Of a stretch of DNA of 64,000 nt, positions 1 to 9,143 are shown piece after piece. The DNA is from Gp13-AA77 sp035946575 (GTDB lineage: Bacteria; Acidobacteriota; Terriglobia; UBA7540). The stretch is taken from the NCBI GenBank assembly GCA_035946575.1, contig DASYZG010000072.1, forward strand, positions 74,042 through 138,041, given 5' to 3'. The translations under genes were made by a program, and so were the position numbers. How positions within the stretch are numbered: position 1 is the first letter of the stretch; each line of letters begins with the position of its first letter. The notes below the pieces were generated by a model that saw nothing but the letters and a program-made list of their open reading frames with translations, was not told the origin of the DNA and searched no databases.

Positions 1-495
1 TACGAGATCTGCATCATGCGCCACGGCCTGGCGGCCGACCGGTCGACAGGCCAGGAAGACTCGCGGCGGCCGCTTACTCCCGAAGGCAAAGAGAGGATGC
101 AGAAAATCGCGGCCGGCCTGCTCAAGACCGGCTTCGCGCCCGCTTTGATTCTCTCAAGCCCCTATGTACGCGCGATGGAGACCGCGAAGATCGTAGCGGA
201 GGCGATCACGCCGGCGCCGCCGCTCGATCGTTGTGAGGCACTGCAGCCGGGCGCGACGCCTGAAGATCTGGTCGCCTTCCTGGCGCGGCATCCGGAGCAC
301 AAGCGCGTGCTGCTGGTGGGCCACGAGCCCGACCTGAGCGCGCTCGCGGCTCGCCTGACGGGCGCCGCGCGGCAGGCCCGCTTCGGTTTCAAGAAGGGCG
401 GCTGTTGCTTGATCGAGTTCGACGGGTTTCCGCTGCGTCCGCCCGGACAGCTCATCTGGTGGTTGACGCCGCGCCTGCTTCGCAAGCTGCCGTGA
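1..495 (+). CDS. sixA: SixA-type phosphohistidine phosphatase, 5'-truncated by the window edge
   Basis: This is a histidine-phosphatase (phosphoglycerate mutase fold) protein of SixA length. The frame is open from base 1 and reads YEICIMRHGLAADR; the RHG signature near the N-terminus carries the catalytic His. SixA proteins normally begin only a few residues before this strand, so the true start probably lies just outside the window and the internal ATG at 16 is not the start. Further support comes from the SSPYVRAMETAKIV helix and the second catalytic His in LLVGHEPDLS. SixA removes phosphate from His of histidine-phosphotransfer domains or the nitrogen-PTS protein NPr; the substrate here is unknown. 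It converges on gltB. Confidence 0.85.
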   Translation, partial: YEICIMRHGLAADRSTGQEDSRRPLTPEGKERMQKIAAGLLKTGFAPALILSSPYVRAMETAKIVAEAITPAPPLDRCEALQPGATPEDLVAFLARHPEHKRVLLVGHEPDLSALAARLTGAARQARFGFKKGGCCLIEFDGFPLRPPGQLIWWLTPRLLRKLP

Positions 496-516
496 ATGTC
501 CGGCGCGGCGGAACCG

Positions 517-560
517 CCGAGGGCCGAGCCCGCCCTTTCCGGGTGGGCATTCCCCCTCGG
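517..560. terminator. Nested inverted repeat between sixA and gltB, possible bidirectional terminator
   Basis: The outer arms CCGAGGG (517-523) and CCCTCGG (554-560) enclose inner arms GCCCGCC (528-534) and GGTGGGC (542-548, one G.U pair). It lies between the converging 3' ends of sixA and gltB. It has no clear U-tract, so termination is inferred from structure and position. Confidence 0.45.
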
Positions 561-603
561 CGCCTTCTTGGTCCGGGTCTCGATAGTAGCCAATATAAAT
601 AGG

Positions 604-3600
604 CTAGGCAACTGCGGCACCGCGCGAAAGCGCCGCCCGCCTGATCTTGGGCGCCTTTTGTTCGCGCGAGCGCGGGTGCACCTTCCAGAAGTACGGCAGT
701 TGCCCGGACCAGGCATCGAGAATTTCGCGAGCGGTGCTGCTGCCGGTCTCTTCGAGATGAAAGAAGACCAGCTGGCGCAGGAAGTACGAGTCTTCAGGTT
801 CGCTGACGCGCTGCAAGGCGAGCAGTTCCGGGTTGTAGCGCCGCTCGAAGCGGTTGGCGCGATCGTAGACGTACGCCAGGCCATTGGTCATGCCGGCGCC
901 GAAATTCCTCCCGGTCTCGCCGAGCACGACCACCACGCCGCCGGTCATGTACTCGCAACCGTGATCGCCCACGCCCTCGACGACGGCAACGGCGCCGCTG
1001 TTCCGTACCGCAAAGCGCTCGCCGGCGCGGCCGGCGGCAAACAGGCGTCCGCCGGTGGCGCCGTAGAGGACGGCATTCCCCAGAATCGTACTGCCGCTCC
1101 ACTCGAAATTGCTGCCGCCCGGCGGCCGAATTACGATTTCCCCGCCGCCCATACCTTTGCCCACGTAATCATTGGCCTCGCCTTCGAGGACCAAGCGCAG
1201 TCCCGGAACGAGAAAGGCGCCAAAGCTCTGGCCGGCGCTGCCCGTGAAGCGGAACTCTGCCGATCCTTCGCGCAGGCCCTCGTTCCCGTGGATCAGCGCG
1301 ATTTCACCGGCGGCGCGCGCCCCGATGGTGCGATTGGTGTTCGTGATGGCGTATTGCTTACGCACCGTTTCGTGACAAGCGAGCGCCTTACGGACATCGG
1401 CAGCGAGCTCGATCGCCAGGGGATCGACCTGGCCCGGCCGGGGAGCCGCAGGCGTCAAAGCAGCGGCCGGTTCGCCGCCCGATTGTCCTTCGGCGGCGCT
1501 TGGACTCAACCGGGCAACGAGCGGCGCCAGGTCGATACTGCCTTCGCCCGGACCCGGCGACCAGGTGCTGACCTCGAGCAAGTCGGTGCGTCCGACGGCT
1601 TCCTCGAGCGACCGGAATCCGAGGCTGGCCAGCGTCTCACGGACGTGTTGCGCCACGTGCTCGAAGTAGTGGACCAGCCGTTCCGGCTCGTTCGGAAACC
1701 GCAACCGCAGATCCTCGCGCTGCGTCGCCACGCCAACGGGACAGGTATTGAGATGACATTGCCGCGCCATCACGCAGGCGAGGGCCACGAGGGCTGCCGT
1801 GCCAAAGCCGAATTCCTGCGCGCCCAGCATGGCGGCGATCACCACGTCACGCCCGGTCTTGAGCCCGCCATCGACCCGCAGCCGGACGCGACCGCGCATG
1901 CCGTTGGCGACCAGGGCCTGATGAGCTTCGGCCAGGCCCATTTCCCAGGGCGAGCCTGTGCTCTTGATCGAGCCTAGCGGTGACGCTCCTGTGCCTCCGT
2001 CGTGGCCGCTGATCAGCACCACGTTGGCATTCGCTTTGGCCACGCCGCAGGCCACGGTGCCCACGCCGGCCTGCGAGACGAGCTTCACGCCGATACGCGC
2101 CCGCGGATTGATCTCGCGCAGGTCGTAGATGAGCTGTGCCAGGTCTTCGATGGAGTAGATATCGTGATGCGGCGGCGGCGAGATCAGGGCGATGCCGGTC
2201 ACGGCGCGCCGCACGCGCGCGATCAGCGGCGTCACTTTGTGTGCCGGCAACTGGCCACCCTCACCGGGTTTCGAGCCCTGCGCCATCTTGATTTCGAGTT
2301 CCTCGGCGCGCACCAGGTACTCCGGCGTTACGCCGAAGCGGCCGGAAGCGACCTGCTTGATCTTGTGCGCGGCCGACTCACCGTTCACCAGTTCGAGGTA
2401 GACGTCCGGATCCTCGCCGCCTTCACCGGTGTTGGATTTCCCTCCGATGCGGTTCATGGCGACCGCCAGAGTGCGCTGCGTCTCGGGGCTCAGCGAGCCG
2501 AGCGACATGGCCTGGGTTGAGAAGCGGCGGAGAATCCCGGCGGCGGGCTGAACCTCGTTGAGTGGGACCGGCCTCTGAGGCTTGAAGCGCAACAGATCGC
2601 GGATGCTCAGCGGCTCGCGGTTCTCAAGTTCGTCCGCCAGGGCGCGATAAGCGGCAGGATTGTTCTCCCTGGCGGCCTTTTGCAGATGGCGAATGACGTC
2701 GGCGCTGTAAGCGTGCCGTTCCAGCCCTTTGCGGAAGCGATAGAACCCGGAGAACTCGAGCTTGCCGTCCGACGCTTGAAACGCGCCGCGGTGCCGCTCC
2801 AGAACGTCGCGGGCAATATCCGTATAGTTGCGGCCGCCGACAAGCGACCGTGTCTCGGGAAAGAACCGGTTCACGACGCTGGGGTCGAGTCCGATAATCT
2901 CGAAGAACTTTCCCCCGAGATAACTGGCCAGGGTCGAAATACCCATCTTCGACATGATCTTCTTCAGGCCTGACTCGACGGTCGCGCGATAATTCTCAAG
3001 CGCCTGCGCCGCGCTGATCTCGCCAAGCTCGCTCTGGCGCGCCTCGCCGGCCACGGTTTCGAGCGCGAGGTAGGGATTGATGGCTCCAGCGCCATAGCCG
3101 ATCAGGCACGCGAACTGATGCGGTTCCCAGGCTTCGGCGGTTTCGAGCACCAGGTCCGCCTTGTTGCCGGCGTTCGCGCGCATCAAGCCCTCGACCACGG
3201 CTGCGGTCGCGAGAAGCATGGGAACGGCCGCGTGTTCGCGGTCGAGACCGCTATCGCTCAGGATCAAAATTGAGCTGCTTGCCTCCACGGCCGCGCAGCA
3301 CTCGCGCACCACCCGATCAAGCGCGCGCGTCATGCTCTCGACGCCCGCGTCATCGCTCATCCCGGGGTTGAAGTCGAAGAGCGTTGAGACCTTCACGGGC
3401 TTGAAGTAGCCCGATCCGAGTTGCCGCAGCCGCTCCAACTCTTCGTTGAAAAGGAACGGCGATTCGAGGCGGATCATGCGGGCGTGGTCCGGGGTTTCCA
3501 CCAGCACCGAGTGACGCGGGCCGAGGTAAAGCCCGAGCGACATCACCAGCGATTCGCGCAGCGGATCGATCGGCGGATTCGTGACCTGGGCGAACATTTG

Positions 3601-5211
3601 CCGGAAATAGTGGTAGAGCGGACGCGGGTGATGCGAAAGCGGTGCCAGGGGCGCGTCATCGCCCATTGATCCGATGCCTTCCTTCTTCTCCGCCGCCATG
3701 GGCCGGATCAGCAGTTCGACATCTTCCTTTGTGTAGCCCGCGGCGCGCTGCCGCGCCGTCAGTTCGTCCATGGTTGAAGCGGCAGCCGGTCCGCCGGGTT
3801 CCGGGGCTGCGTCCCGCGCCAGCGCCGTGTCAGACGCGGACATGCGCGGCGCAAAAGACATGTTCTGCAGAATCCACCGGCGATAGTGCCGCCCCCGCGA
3901 GACCTGGCGCTTGACTTGATCGCTCTTTAGGATCTTCTGGTGCTTGAGATCGACCACCAGGATCTGGCCGGGCCCAAGCCGGCCTTTCTCCTTCACTCGC
4001 CCGGGTTCGATGGGCAGAATTCCGGCTTCCGAGCCCAGCACCACCAGGCCGTCGTGCGTGATTGTGTACCGCGCCGGACGCAACCCGATGCGATCGAGCG
4101 CCGCGCCCACCACAGGCCCGTCGAGAAAGGCCATGGCTGCCGGACCATCCCAAGGCTCCATCAGGCAGGAATGGTAATGGTGGAATGCCTTGACGTCGGC
4201 GGGCGTCTCCACGGAACTCTCCCACGCCTCGGGGATCATCATCAGCAATGCGTGCTGGACGCTGCGGCCGGAGCGGGTGAGGACCTCGAGGACGTTGTCG
4301 AAGCTGGCGGAGTCGCTGCCGCCGGGCCGAATCACCGGCTTCAGACTTTCCACCTGGCGTCCCCAGACCGGGTGCGCCAGCACCGGTTCGCGCGCCCGCA
4401 TCCAGTTGCGGTTGCCCAGCAGCGTGTTGATCTCGCCGTTGTGCGCCACCAGCCGGAACGGCTGGGCCAGTTCCCAGCTGGGCATGGTGTTGGTGCTGTA
4501 GCGCTGATGAAAGAGCGCCGCGGAAGTGGTGAAGTCCGGATGACGCAGGTCGGAATAGAACGCGCCCAGTTGCGGCGGCGAGAGCAGACCCTTGTAAACA
4601 ATATTGCGGCACGAAAGCGACGCGATGTAGGTGCGCGCCGCCAGCGCGGTAGCCTCATCGCGGCCCGCATTGTCGAGCAGACGGCGCTCGATTTCCTTGC
4701 GGACAAGGTATAGCTCCTGCTCAAATTCCCGATCGTGGCTGGGCGCGCCCGAGATCAGCAGGTGGCGGATCTCCGGCATGGTGTCGCGAGCCTGCGGCCC
4801 CAGGGCGCTCTCGTCAACCGGAACGCGGCGCCAGCCGACGAGTCGCAGGCGGAAGTGTGCCACCACCCGCTCGACAACCCGCATGGCTTCGGCGCGCGCT
4901 TCGTGGTCCTGGGGCAGGAAAAGCGCACCCACGGCAAGCCGCGAGTTCGAGACGTCGTAGAAATTGAGTCGCGCCGCTTCCCGGACGAAAAAGTTGTGGG
5001 GAAGCTGGACCATCAGGCCCGCCCCATCGCCGCTGGCCGCGTCGGCATCCACGCCGCCGCGATGCGTCAGGTTGGCGAGACACTCAAGCGCCTGCTCAAC
5101 CACGCGGTGAGAGGGGGGCGCGCCGAGTTGCGCCACGAAGCCAACGCCGCAGGCGTCGTGCTCTTCGCGGCGATAGAGTCCGAGTTGTGAAAGGGGGGAA
5201 GCCTGACCCAT
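604..5211 (-). CDS. gltB: Glutamate synthase large subunit (GOGAT alpha)
   Basis: This 1535-residue protein makes glutamate from 2-oxoglutarate and glutamine. The order is glutamine amidotransferase, central domain, FMN-binding synthase domain, GXGXG C-terminal domain. I chose the ATG at 5211 because it puts the amidotransferase nucleophile at Cys21 (EEHDACGVGF), giving a propeptide of about 20 residues as is usual. Other landmarks are HQRYSTNTMPSW and HNGEINTLLGNRNW (amidotransferase), GEGGEDP and KPGEGGQLPAHKV (synthase site) and CVMARQCHLNTC, the [3Fe-4S] cysteine motif. The frame stays open to 5673, but that extension has no family similarity and overlaps ppc. No gltD small subunit is adjacent, so the partner must be encoded elsewhere. 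It is divergent from ppc. Confidence 0.96.
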   Translation of the reverse strand: MGQASPLSQLGLYRREEHDACGVGFVAQLGAPPSHRVVEQALECLANLTHRGGVDADAASGDGAGLMVQLPHNFFVREAARLNFYDVSNSRLAVGALFLPQDHEARAEAMRVVERVVAHFRLRLVGWRRVPVDESALGPQARDTMPEIRHLLISGAPSHDREFEQELYLVRKEIERRLLDNAGRDEATALAARTYIASLSCRNIVYKGLLSPPQLGAFYSDLRHPDFTTSAALFHQRYSTNTMPSWELAQPFRLVAHNGEINTLLGNRNWMRAREPVLAHPVWGRQVESLKPVIRPGGSDSASFDNVLEVLTRSGRSVQHALLMMIPEAWESSVETPADVKAFHHYHSCLMEPWDGPAAMAFLDGPVVGAALDRIGLRPARYTITHDGLVVLGSEAGILPIEPGRVKEKGRLGPGQILVVDLKHQKILKSDQVKRQVSRGRHYRRWILQNMSFAPRMSASDTALARDAAPEPGGPAAASTMDELTARQRAAGYTKEDVELLIRPMAAEKKEGIGSMGDDAPLAPLSHHPRPLYHYFRQMFAQVTNPPIDPLRESLVMSLGLYLGPRHSVLVETPDHARMIRLESPFLFNEELERLRQLGSGYFKPVKVSTLFDFNPGMSDDAGVESMTRALDRVVRECCAAVEASSSILILSDSGLDREHAAVPMLLATAAVVEGLMRANAGNKADLVLETAEAWEPHQFACLIGYGAGAINPYLALETVAGEARQSELGEISAAQALENYRATVESGLKKIMSKMGISTLASYLGGKFFEIIGLDPSVVNRFFPETRSLVGGRNYTDIARDVLERHRGAFQASDGKLEFSGFYRFRKGLERHAYSADVIRHLQKAARENNPAAYRALADELENREPLSIRDLLRFKPQRPVPLNEVQPAAGILRRFSTQAMSLGSLSPETQRTLAVAMNRIGGKSNTGEGGEDPDVYLELVNGESAAHKIKQVASGRFGVTPEYLVRAEELEIKMAQGSKPGEGGQLPAHKVTPLIARVRRAVTGIALISPPPHHDIYSIEDLAQLIYDLREINPRARIGVKLVSQAGVGTVACGVAKANANVVLISGHDGGTGASPLGSIKSTGSPWEMGLAEAHQALVANGMRGRVRLRVDGGLKTGRDVVIAAMLGAQEFGFGTAALVALACVMARQCHLNTCPVGVATQREDLRLRFPNEPERLVHYFEHVAQHVRETLASLGFRSLEEAVGRTDLLEVSTWSPGPGEGSIDLAPLVARLSPSAAEGQSGGEPAAALTPAAPRPGQVDPLAIELAADVRKALACHETVRKQYAITNTNRTIGARAAGEIALIHGNEGLREGSAEFRFTGSAGQSFGAFLVPGLRLVLEGEANDYVGKGMGGGEIVIRPPGGSNFEWSGSTILGNAVLYGATGGRLFAAGRAGERFAVRNSGAVAVVEGVGDHGCEYMTGGVVVVLGETGRNFGAGMTNGLAYVYDRANRFERRYNPELLALQRVSEPEDSYFLRQLVFFHLEETGSSTAREILDAWSGQLPYFWKVHPRSREQKAPKIRRAALSRGAAVA

Positions 5212-5407
5212 CTTACGGATCCACCGAAGCAGAGTTATTGTGCGGCTTCCAGGGCTGCAACCGAAGTGAATGTTTTTTATCCTTCCGATAAGCTGTTTTT
5301 TGAACTTTCTCGCGTTCGACGGTGGATGATAGAAGAGTAGTGAATTGCGGTTGAGCGAGAGAAGCTGCCGGAGAGCGGCCCCGAGCGCTTGCTGAGCCCG
5401 GCCAACC
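5212..5407. promoter_or_regulatory. Divergent gltB/ppc promoter region
   Basis: This 196-bp spacer between two divergent central-metabolism genes must hold both promoters. It contains T-runs (around 5271-5280 and 5292-5300). On the minus strand TTGCAG and ATAACT are spaced 16 bp apart and could be a weak sigma-70 element for gltB. I see no convincing operator. Confidence 0.35.
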
Positions 5408-8089
5408 ATGGACGAGTCCCTGCGAAAGGAAATTCGCCTTCTCACCACACGACTCGGCGCGGTGGTACGCGAGCAGAGCGGCGCGCGGGTATTCGCCGCC
5501 ATCGAAGAGTTGCGCCAGCTTTCGAAGCGGATTCGCCAGCATTCCGAGCCGGAGCTGATCGAGGCCAGCCGCCGCGCCGTCTCGAAACTGCGGCCCGACG
5601 AGGCGCGCGACGTGGCGCACGCCTTCAGCCTGTTCTTCCATCTGGTCAACCTGTGCGAGGAGCGGCAGCGCATCCGGCGCCTTCGCGACTACGATCGCCA
5701 CGACCGCGGCGCGCCCATGTCCCTGCGCTCGACCTTCGCGGCCTTGCGGCAGGCGCGTGTGCCGGCAGCGGCGCTCGCGAGCCTGCTCAACTCCATGCGC
5801 GTCGAGCCCGTGCTGACGGCGCATCCGACCGAGGCCAAGCGGCGCAGCGTGATGAACCATCTCTGGTCGATCGCCGGCGTCCTCGACCAGATTCCCGCCG
5901 AACCGGGTGCGGCGCCCGAAGCCCTCGACCCGTGGATCGAGGCGCTGTGGCTGACCGAAGAAGTGCGCGAGCGGCCGGTGACGCCCGAAGTCGAGGTGGA
6001 AAGCGAGCTGGTTTACCTGGAGAAGACGATCTACGATCTTGCCGGCAATCTGAGCGAGCGGCTGCAGGACGAGTTGCGCCGGGCGAAATTCCGCGTGCCG
6101 GAGCCGCCACCGCTGATCCGCTTCGGGTCCTGGGTGGGCGGCGACCGCGACGGCAATCCGAATGTAACGCCGGATTTCAGCCTCCACGCCGTCGAGGAAG
6201 TGCGGCAGAGCGTCCTTGCTTACTACCGGCGCTCTACAGAGCGATTGCTGAGCCTGCTTTCGTTCCCTTGCGATGAGCGCCGGCAGCTCGAGGTGCTGCG
6301 CCGGTCGCTCGAACGGGACTTCGAGCAGCTGCCCGCGCTTCAGGGCGTGCGATGGGCGGACCAGCCGCGTGAGCTGCTGCGCCACAAGCTGCGCGTGATG
6401 CTCGCGCGCCTCGAGCGGACGGCGAAAGGCGGCGATGGAGCTTATGCCGGCGCTCACGAGTTCGTGGACGATGCGCGCCGGGTTGAGAACGCGGTGCTCG
6501 AACTGGGCGGCGCGCGAGTGGCGAACCTGGGACCGCGCCGGTTGCGCGTGGCGGCGGAGGTGTTCGGATTTCACGGCGTCGGGTTGGATTTCCGGCAGCA
6601 TTGCGGGGCAGTCCGCGCGGCTGCCGACCGGATTTTGGAAGGGGCAAACCGGCCGCTCGAGCCCGATGAGCAGCGAGTCCACGCCATCCAGCGGATCTTG
6701 CACGAATCGCGCTTGCCGAGCGGCGAAACCGGAAGCGGAGTACTCGGGGAACTCGCCGCGCTCGGCCGGATTCAACAGCGCCACAGCGAGCAGGCTGCGC
6801 ACCGTTTCATCCTGAGCATGACGAGCGGCGCCGCGGACGTCTGGAACGCGATTCTGCTGGCGCACGCGGCCGGCCTCGTTGCGTGCGACGACGGGCGTCT
6901 GCGATCTTCCGTCGATTTCATTCCGTTGTTCGAAACCTACGACGATCTGGACCGGTGCCCGCGGTTTCTCGAGGACCTGTTCAAGGATCCGCTCTATCGC
7001 AGCCTGATCGAGTCGCGCGGCAACTTCCAGGAAGTGATGCTCGGCTATTCGGACTCCGTGAAAGACGCCGGTTATCTGGCGGCGAATTGGGCCCTTTACG
7101 GCGCCCAGGACGGCCTCACGCGGGTCGCGGCGGCGCACGGGGTGGCTCTTGGATTCTTCCATGGCAAAGGTGGCAGCATCGATCGCGGCGGCGGCGTTTC
7201 GTATCGAGCGGTGCAGGCGCAGCCGCATTCCGCGCCCGGCGGCCGCATGCGGATCACCGAGCAAGGCGAGGTGATCTCGCTCAAGTACGCGAATCCGGTG
7301 ATCGCCGAGCGCAATCTTGAACAGCTCATCGCTTCGGTGATCGGCGCCAATCTGTTTCACCGCGCGCGAATCCGGCCATCGCGCCTCGGGCGCTGGCAGG
7401 CGTGCGCTTCCGACCTGGCGCGGCACAGCCGCGCTTTCTATCGCGACCTGGTGTACGAGACGCCGGAGTTTCCGCAGTACTTTTATCAAGCAACGCCCAT
7501 CGATTTGATCGAGCACCTGCCGCTCGGATCGCGCCCGGCGCGGCGGTTGACCGGACGCGATCTGTGCGACCTGCGCGCGATCCCCTGGGTGTTCGCCTGG
7601 ACTCAGTCGCGCCACTTTCTGCCCTCGTGGTACGGACTCGGCTACGCGCTCGAGCGCTACAGCCAGGAGAACGGCCCGAAGTCGCTCGGCCGGCTGCGCG
7701 AGATGTACAAGCACTGGCCGTTCTTCTCGGTGCTGCTCGACAACGCGGAAGTGTCGCTCGCCAAGACCGACCTGTTCATCGCGGCGCGCTACGCGCAACT
7801 GGTGCGTCCGGCGAGTCTCGGCGAAGCGATCTTCAAGCGCGTCGAGGAGGAATACCACCGCAGCCGCCGCATGGTGCTGCTCGTGGCCGAGCGCGCGCAC
7901 CTGCTGGCGCGGCAGCCGGTGCTGGCGGAATCCATCCGGTTGCGCAATCCGTACGTCGACCCGCTCAACCTGCTGCAAATCCGGTTTCTCGCGGAGTGGC
8001 GGCAGGCGCGCAAGCCTCGTCCCGAGCTGCTGCGCGCCCTGCAGGTTACGGTGGGCGGAATCGCCTTCGGCATGAAAAGCACGGGCTGA
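5408..8089 (+). CDS. ppc: Phosphoenolpyruvate carboxylase
   Basis: This anaplerotic enzyme carboxylates PEP to oxaloacetate. At 893 residues it has the usual bacterial length. Family landmarks are VLTAHPTEAKRRSV with the catalytic His, FGSWVGGDRDGNPNVTP, EVMLGYSDSVKDAGYL, the mobile glycine-rich loop, NPYVDPLNLLQIRFL and a C-terminal KSTG in place of the common NTG end. In the glycine-rich loop, FHGKGGSIDRGGG replaces the usual FHGRGGS(I/V)GRGG: Lys587 stands for an Arg and Asp592 for a Gly, while the following Arg593 is kept. The regulatory properties may therefore differ. Divergence from gltB fits joint control of 2-oxoglutarate and oxaloacetate supply, but that is inference. Confidence 0.96.
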   Translation: MDESLRKEIRLLTTRLGAVVREQSGARVFAAIEELRQLSKRIRQHSEPELIEASRRAVSKLRPDEARDVAHAFSLFFHLVNLCEERQRIRRLRDYDRHDRGAPMSLRSTFAALRQARVPAAALASLLNSMRVEPVLTAHPTEAKRRSVMNHLWSIAGVLDQIPAEPGAAPEALDPWIEALWLTEEVRERPVTPEVEVESELVYLEKTIYDLAGNLSERLQDELRRAKFRVPEPPPLIRFGSWVGGDRDGNPNVTPDFSLHAVEEVRQSVLAYYRRSTERLLSLLSFPCDERRQLEVLRRSLERDFEQLPALQGVRWADQPRELLRHKLRVMLARLERTAKGGDGAYAGAHEFVDDARRVENAVLELGGARVANLGPRRLRVAAEVFGFHGVGLDFRQHCGAVRAAADRILEGANRPLEPDEQRVHAIQRILHESRLPSGETGSGVLGELAALGRIQQRHSEQAAHRFILSMTSGAADVWNAILLAHAAGLVACDDGRLRSSVDFIPLFETYDDLDRCPRFLEDLFKDPLYRSLIESRGNFQEVMLGYSDSVKDAGYLAANWALYGAQDGLTRVAAAHGVALGFFHGKGGSIDRGGGVSYRAVQAQPHSAPGGRMRITEQGEVISLKYANPVIAERNLEQLIASVIGANLFHRARIRPSRLGRWQACASDLARHSRAFYRDLVYETPEFPQYFYQATPIDLIEHLPLGSRPARRLTGRDLCDLRAIPWVFAWTQSRHFLPSWYGLGYALERYSQENGPKSLGRLREMYKHWPFFSVLLDNAEVSLAKTDLFIAARYAQLVRPASLGEAIFKRVEEEYHRSRRMVLLVAERAHLLARQPVLAESIRLRNPYVDPLNLLQIRFLAEWRQARKPRPELLRALQVTVGGIAFGMKSTG

Positions 8090-8641
8090 CGGTTGCGAAA
8101 TCTGCAGGCCGGCGGAGAAGCCGGTTCCCTTGGCTTTTGTTTGGCTTTGAACGGCCATGGCTCTTTTGGGGTCGATACGCTTCAAATCCTTCAATCTAAT
8201 GGAGTAATGTCCGAAATCGCGTTTGGCTCTGTTTGGCTTTGAAACCGTCCCAATTTTCTCATTTTTCTCACCGTTTTGCTGATTCCATTGGACTTGTTGG
8301 CTTTGATCCCCGGAATTTTTAGGATCTTTTTTTTCGCCTTTCTTGCGATTCACAATCACACCTGGCTTCCAAGATCAGCTTCCGGCAGCGTTCAGCCATG
8401 GTCTTATGGTGGCACCTAAAAATGGGACAATGGAGAAAAGTGAGAAAAGTGAGAAAATTGGGAAACTTTATTTCACGATTAAATTCAATGATTTAGCTTT
8501 GTAACCGGATAAATCCAATGCCGGCCTTGGCGCGGTGGGCCGCTCTTATCCCAAGACCGGATTGCGCTCGCTTTAGACTCCGAGTCAGCGCATTGTTGAA
8601 CTACCCCGGCCGCAGGTCACAACTCAAAAATGGGGAGCAGC
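8090..8641. other. Non-coding spacer after ppc, with repeat sequences
   Basis: No supported gene. A short hairpin just after ppc (CCGGC 8109-8113, GCCGG 8120-8124, then T-rich sequence) could terminate ppc. The spacer is visibly more AT-rich than its neighbours. It has two TTTGGCTTTGA-like boxes and a minus-oriented partial copy (about 8249-8275) of the GAGAAAAnTGAGAAAATTGGGA repeat whose full copy lies at 8424. A long minus-strand open frame runs from here across ppc, but it is an antisense shadow. Confidence 0.5.
8424..8498 (+). repeat. Dispersed repeat, copy 1 (42-bp perfect core)
   Basis: Bases 8424-8465 are identical to the reverse complement of 50393-50434. The similarity continues imperfectly for about 30 bp, through ATTAAATTCAATGATTTAGCT here and the matching stretch near 50363. 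The core contains two GTGAGAAAA units. The two copies are 42 kb apart in opposite orientation. Confidence 0.85.
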
Positions 8642-9110
8642 GTGAACAGACTCACTCGATTTGTGGCGGCTCTGTCCGTGGCCCTGGGTTGTGGTATTGC
8701 TGCCGCGCAGGGGCGGGACACCACCAGGAGTGGAGGGAGCTGGTAAAGATGGTCAGAGACGTTTACGAAAAGGCCGTGCCCGAGGCCCACTGGGCGCAGG
8801 TACCAGCAGGTCTACGGAGGCAACGGGAACAGGTTCATTGTTCTCACCGCTCGCAAGTCGCTCGCCGAAGTCGATCAACACCTTCAGCACCGATAACCCG
8901 AGATTCTTCGCGGCCGTGGGCGAAAGCAGCATGAGCAGGCTCGCCGAGCTTGAGGCCTCCGTTATGGAATTCTCGGAGCACCAACTGTTTGCGTTCAATC
9001 CGCACATGAGCTATGTTTCTCCGGATTGGATTAGAGAGGACGCTTTCTGGAAGCCGGATGAGGCGCCTGCGCCCAAGCCGAGTGCTGCGCCGAAGAAAGC
9101 AATGCCATAG
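8642..9110 (+). pseudogene. Frameshifted secreted hypothetical protein
   Basis: Coding-like sequence is spread over all three frames. A GTG at 8642, behind GGGGAG, opens a signal peptide (VNRLTRFVAALSVALGCGI then AAAQG) and stops shortly after. The next frame reads QEWRELVKMVRDVYEKAVPEAHW. After a shift, YQQVYGGNGNRFIVLTARKS and LAEVDQHL follow. After another, NPRFFAAVGESSMSRLAELE and HQLFAFNPHMSYVSPDWIRE run to the stop at 9110. Joined, these give a plausible exported protein of about 155 residues, of a kind I associate with hypothetical secreted proteins of Acidobacteria. At least three indels are needed, so decay is likelier than sequencing error. Function unknown. Confidence 0.7.
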
Positions 9111-9143
9111 ACATCGTTGGTAAAGGCCAAGGGGGAATTACTT

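Noticed and set aside
496..1977. Plus-strand open frame opposite gltB
   Set aside because: Antisense of the glutamate synthase C-terminal domains; no family features of its own.
5212..5673. N-terminal extension of gltB
   Set aside because: The frame is open but unrelated to the family, overlaps ppc, and would bury the nucleophile Cys that must follow a short propeptide.
5213..8359. Long minus-strand open frame antisense to ppc
   Set aside because: It covers the strong ppc gene, has Arg/Ala/His-rich shadow composition and no motif; GC-rich codon bias opens antisense frames.
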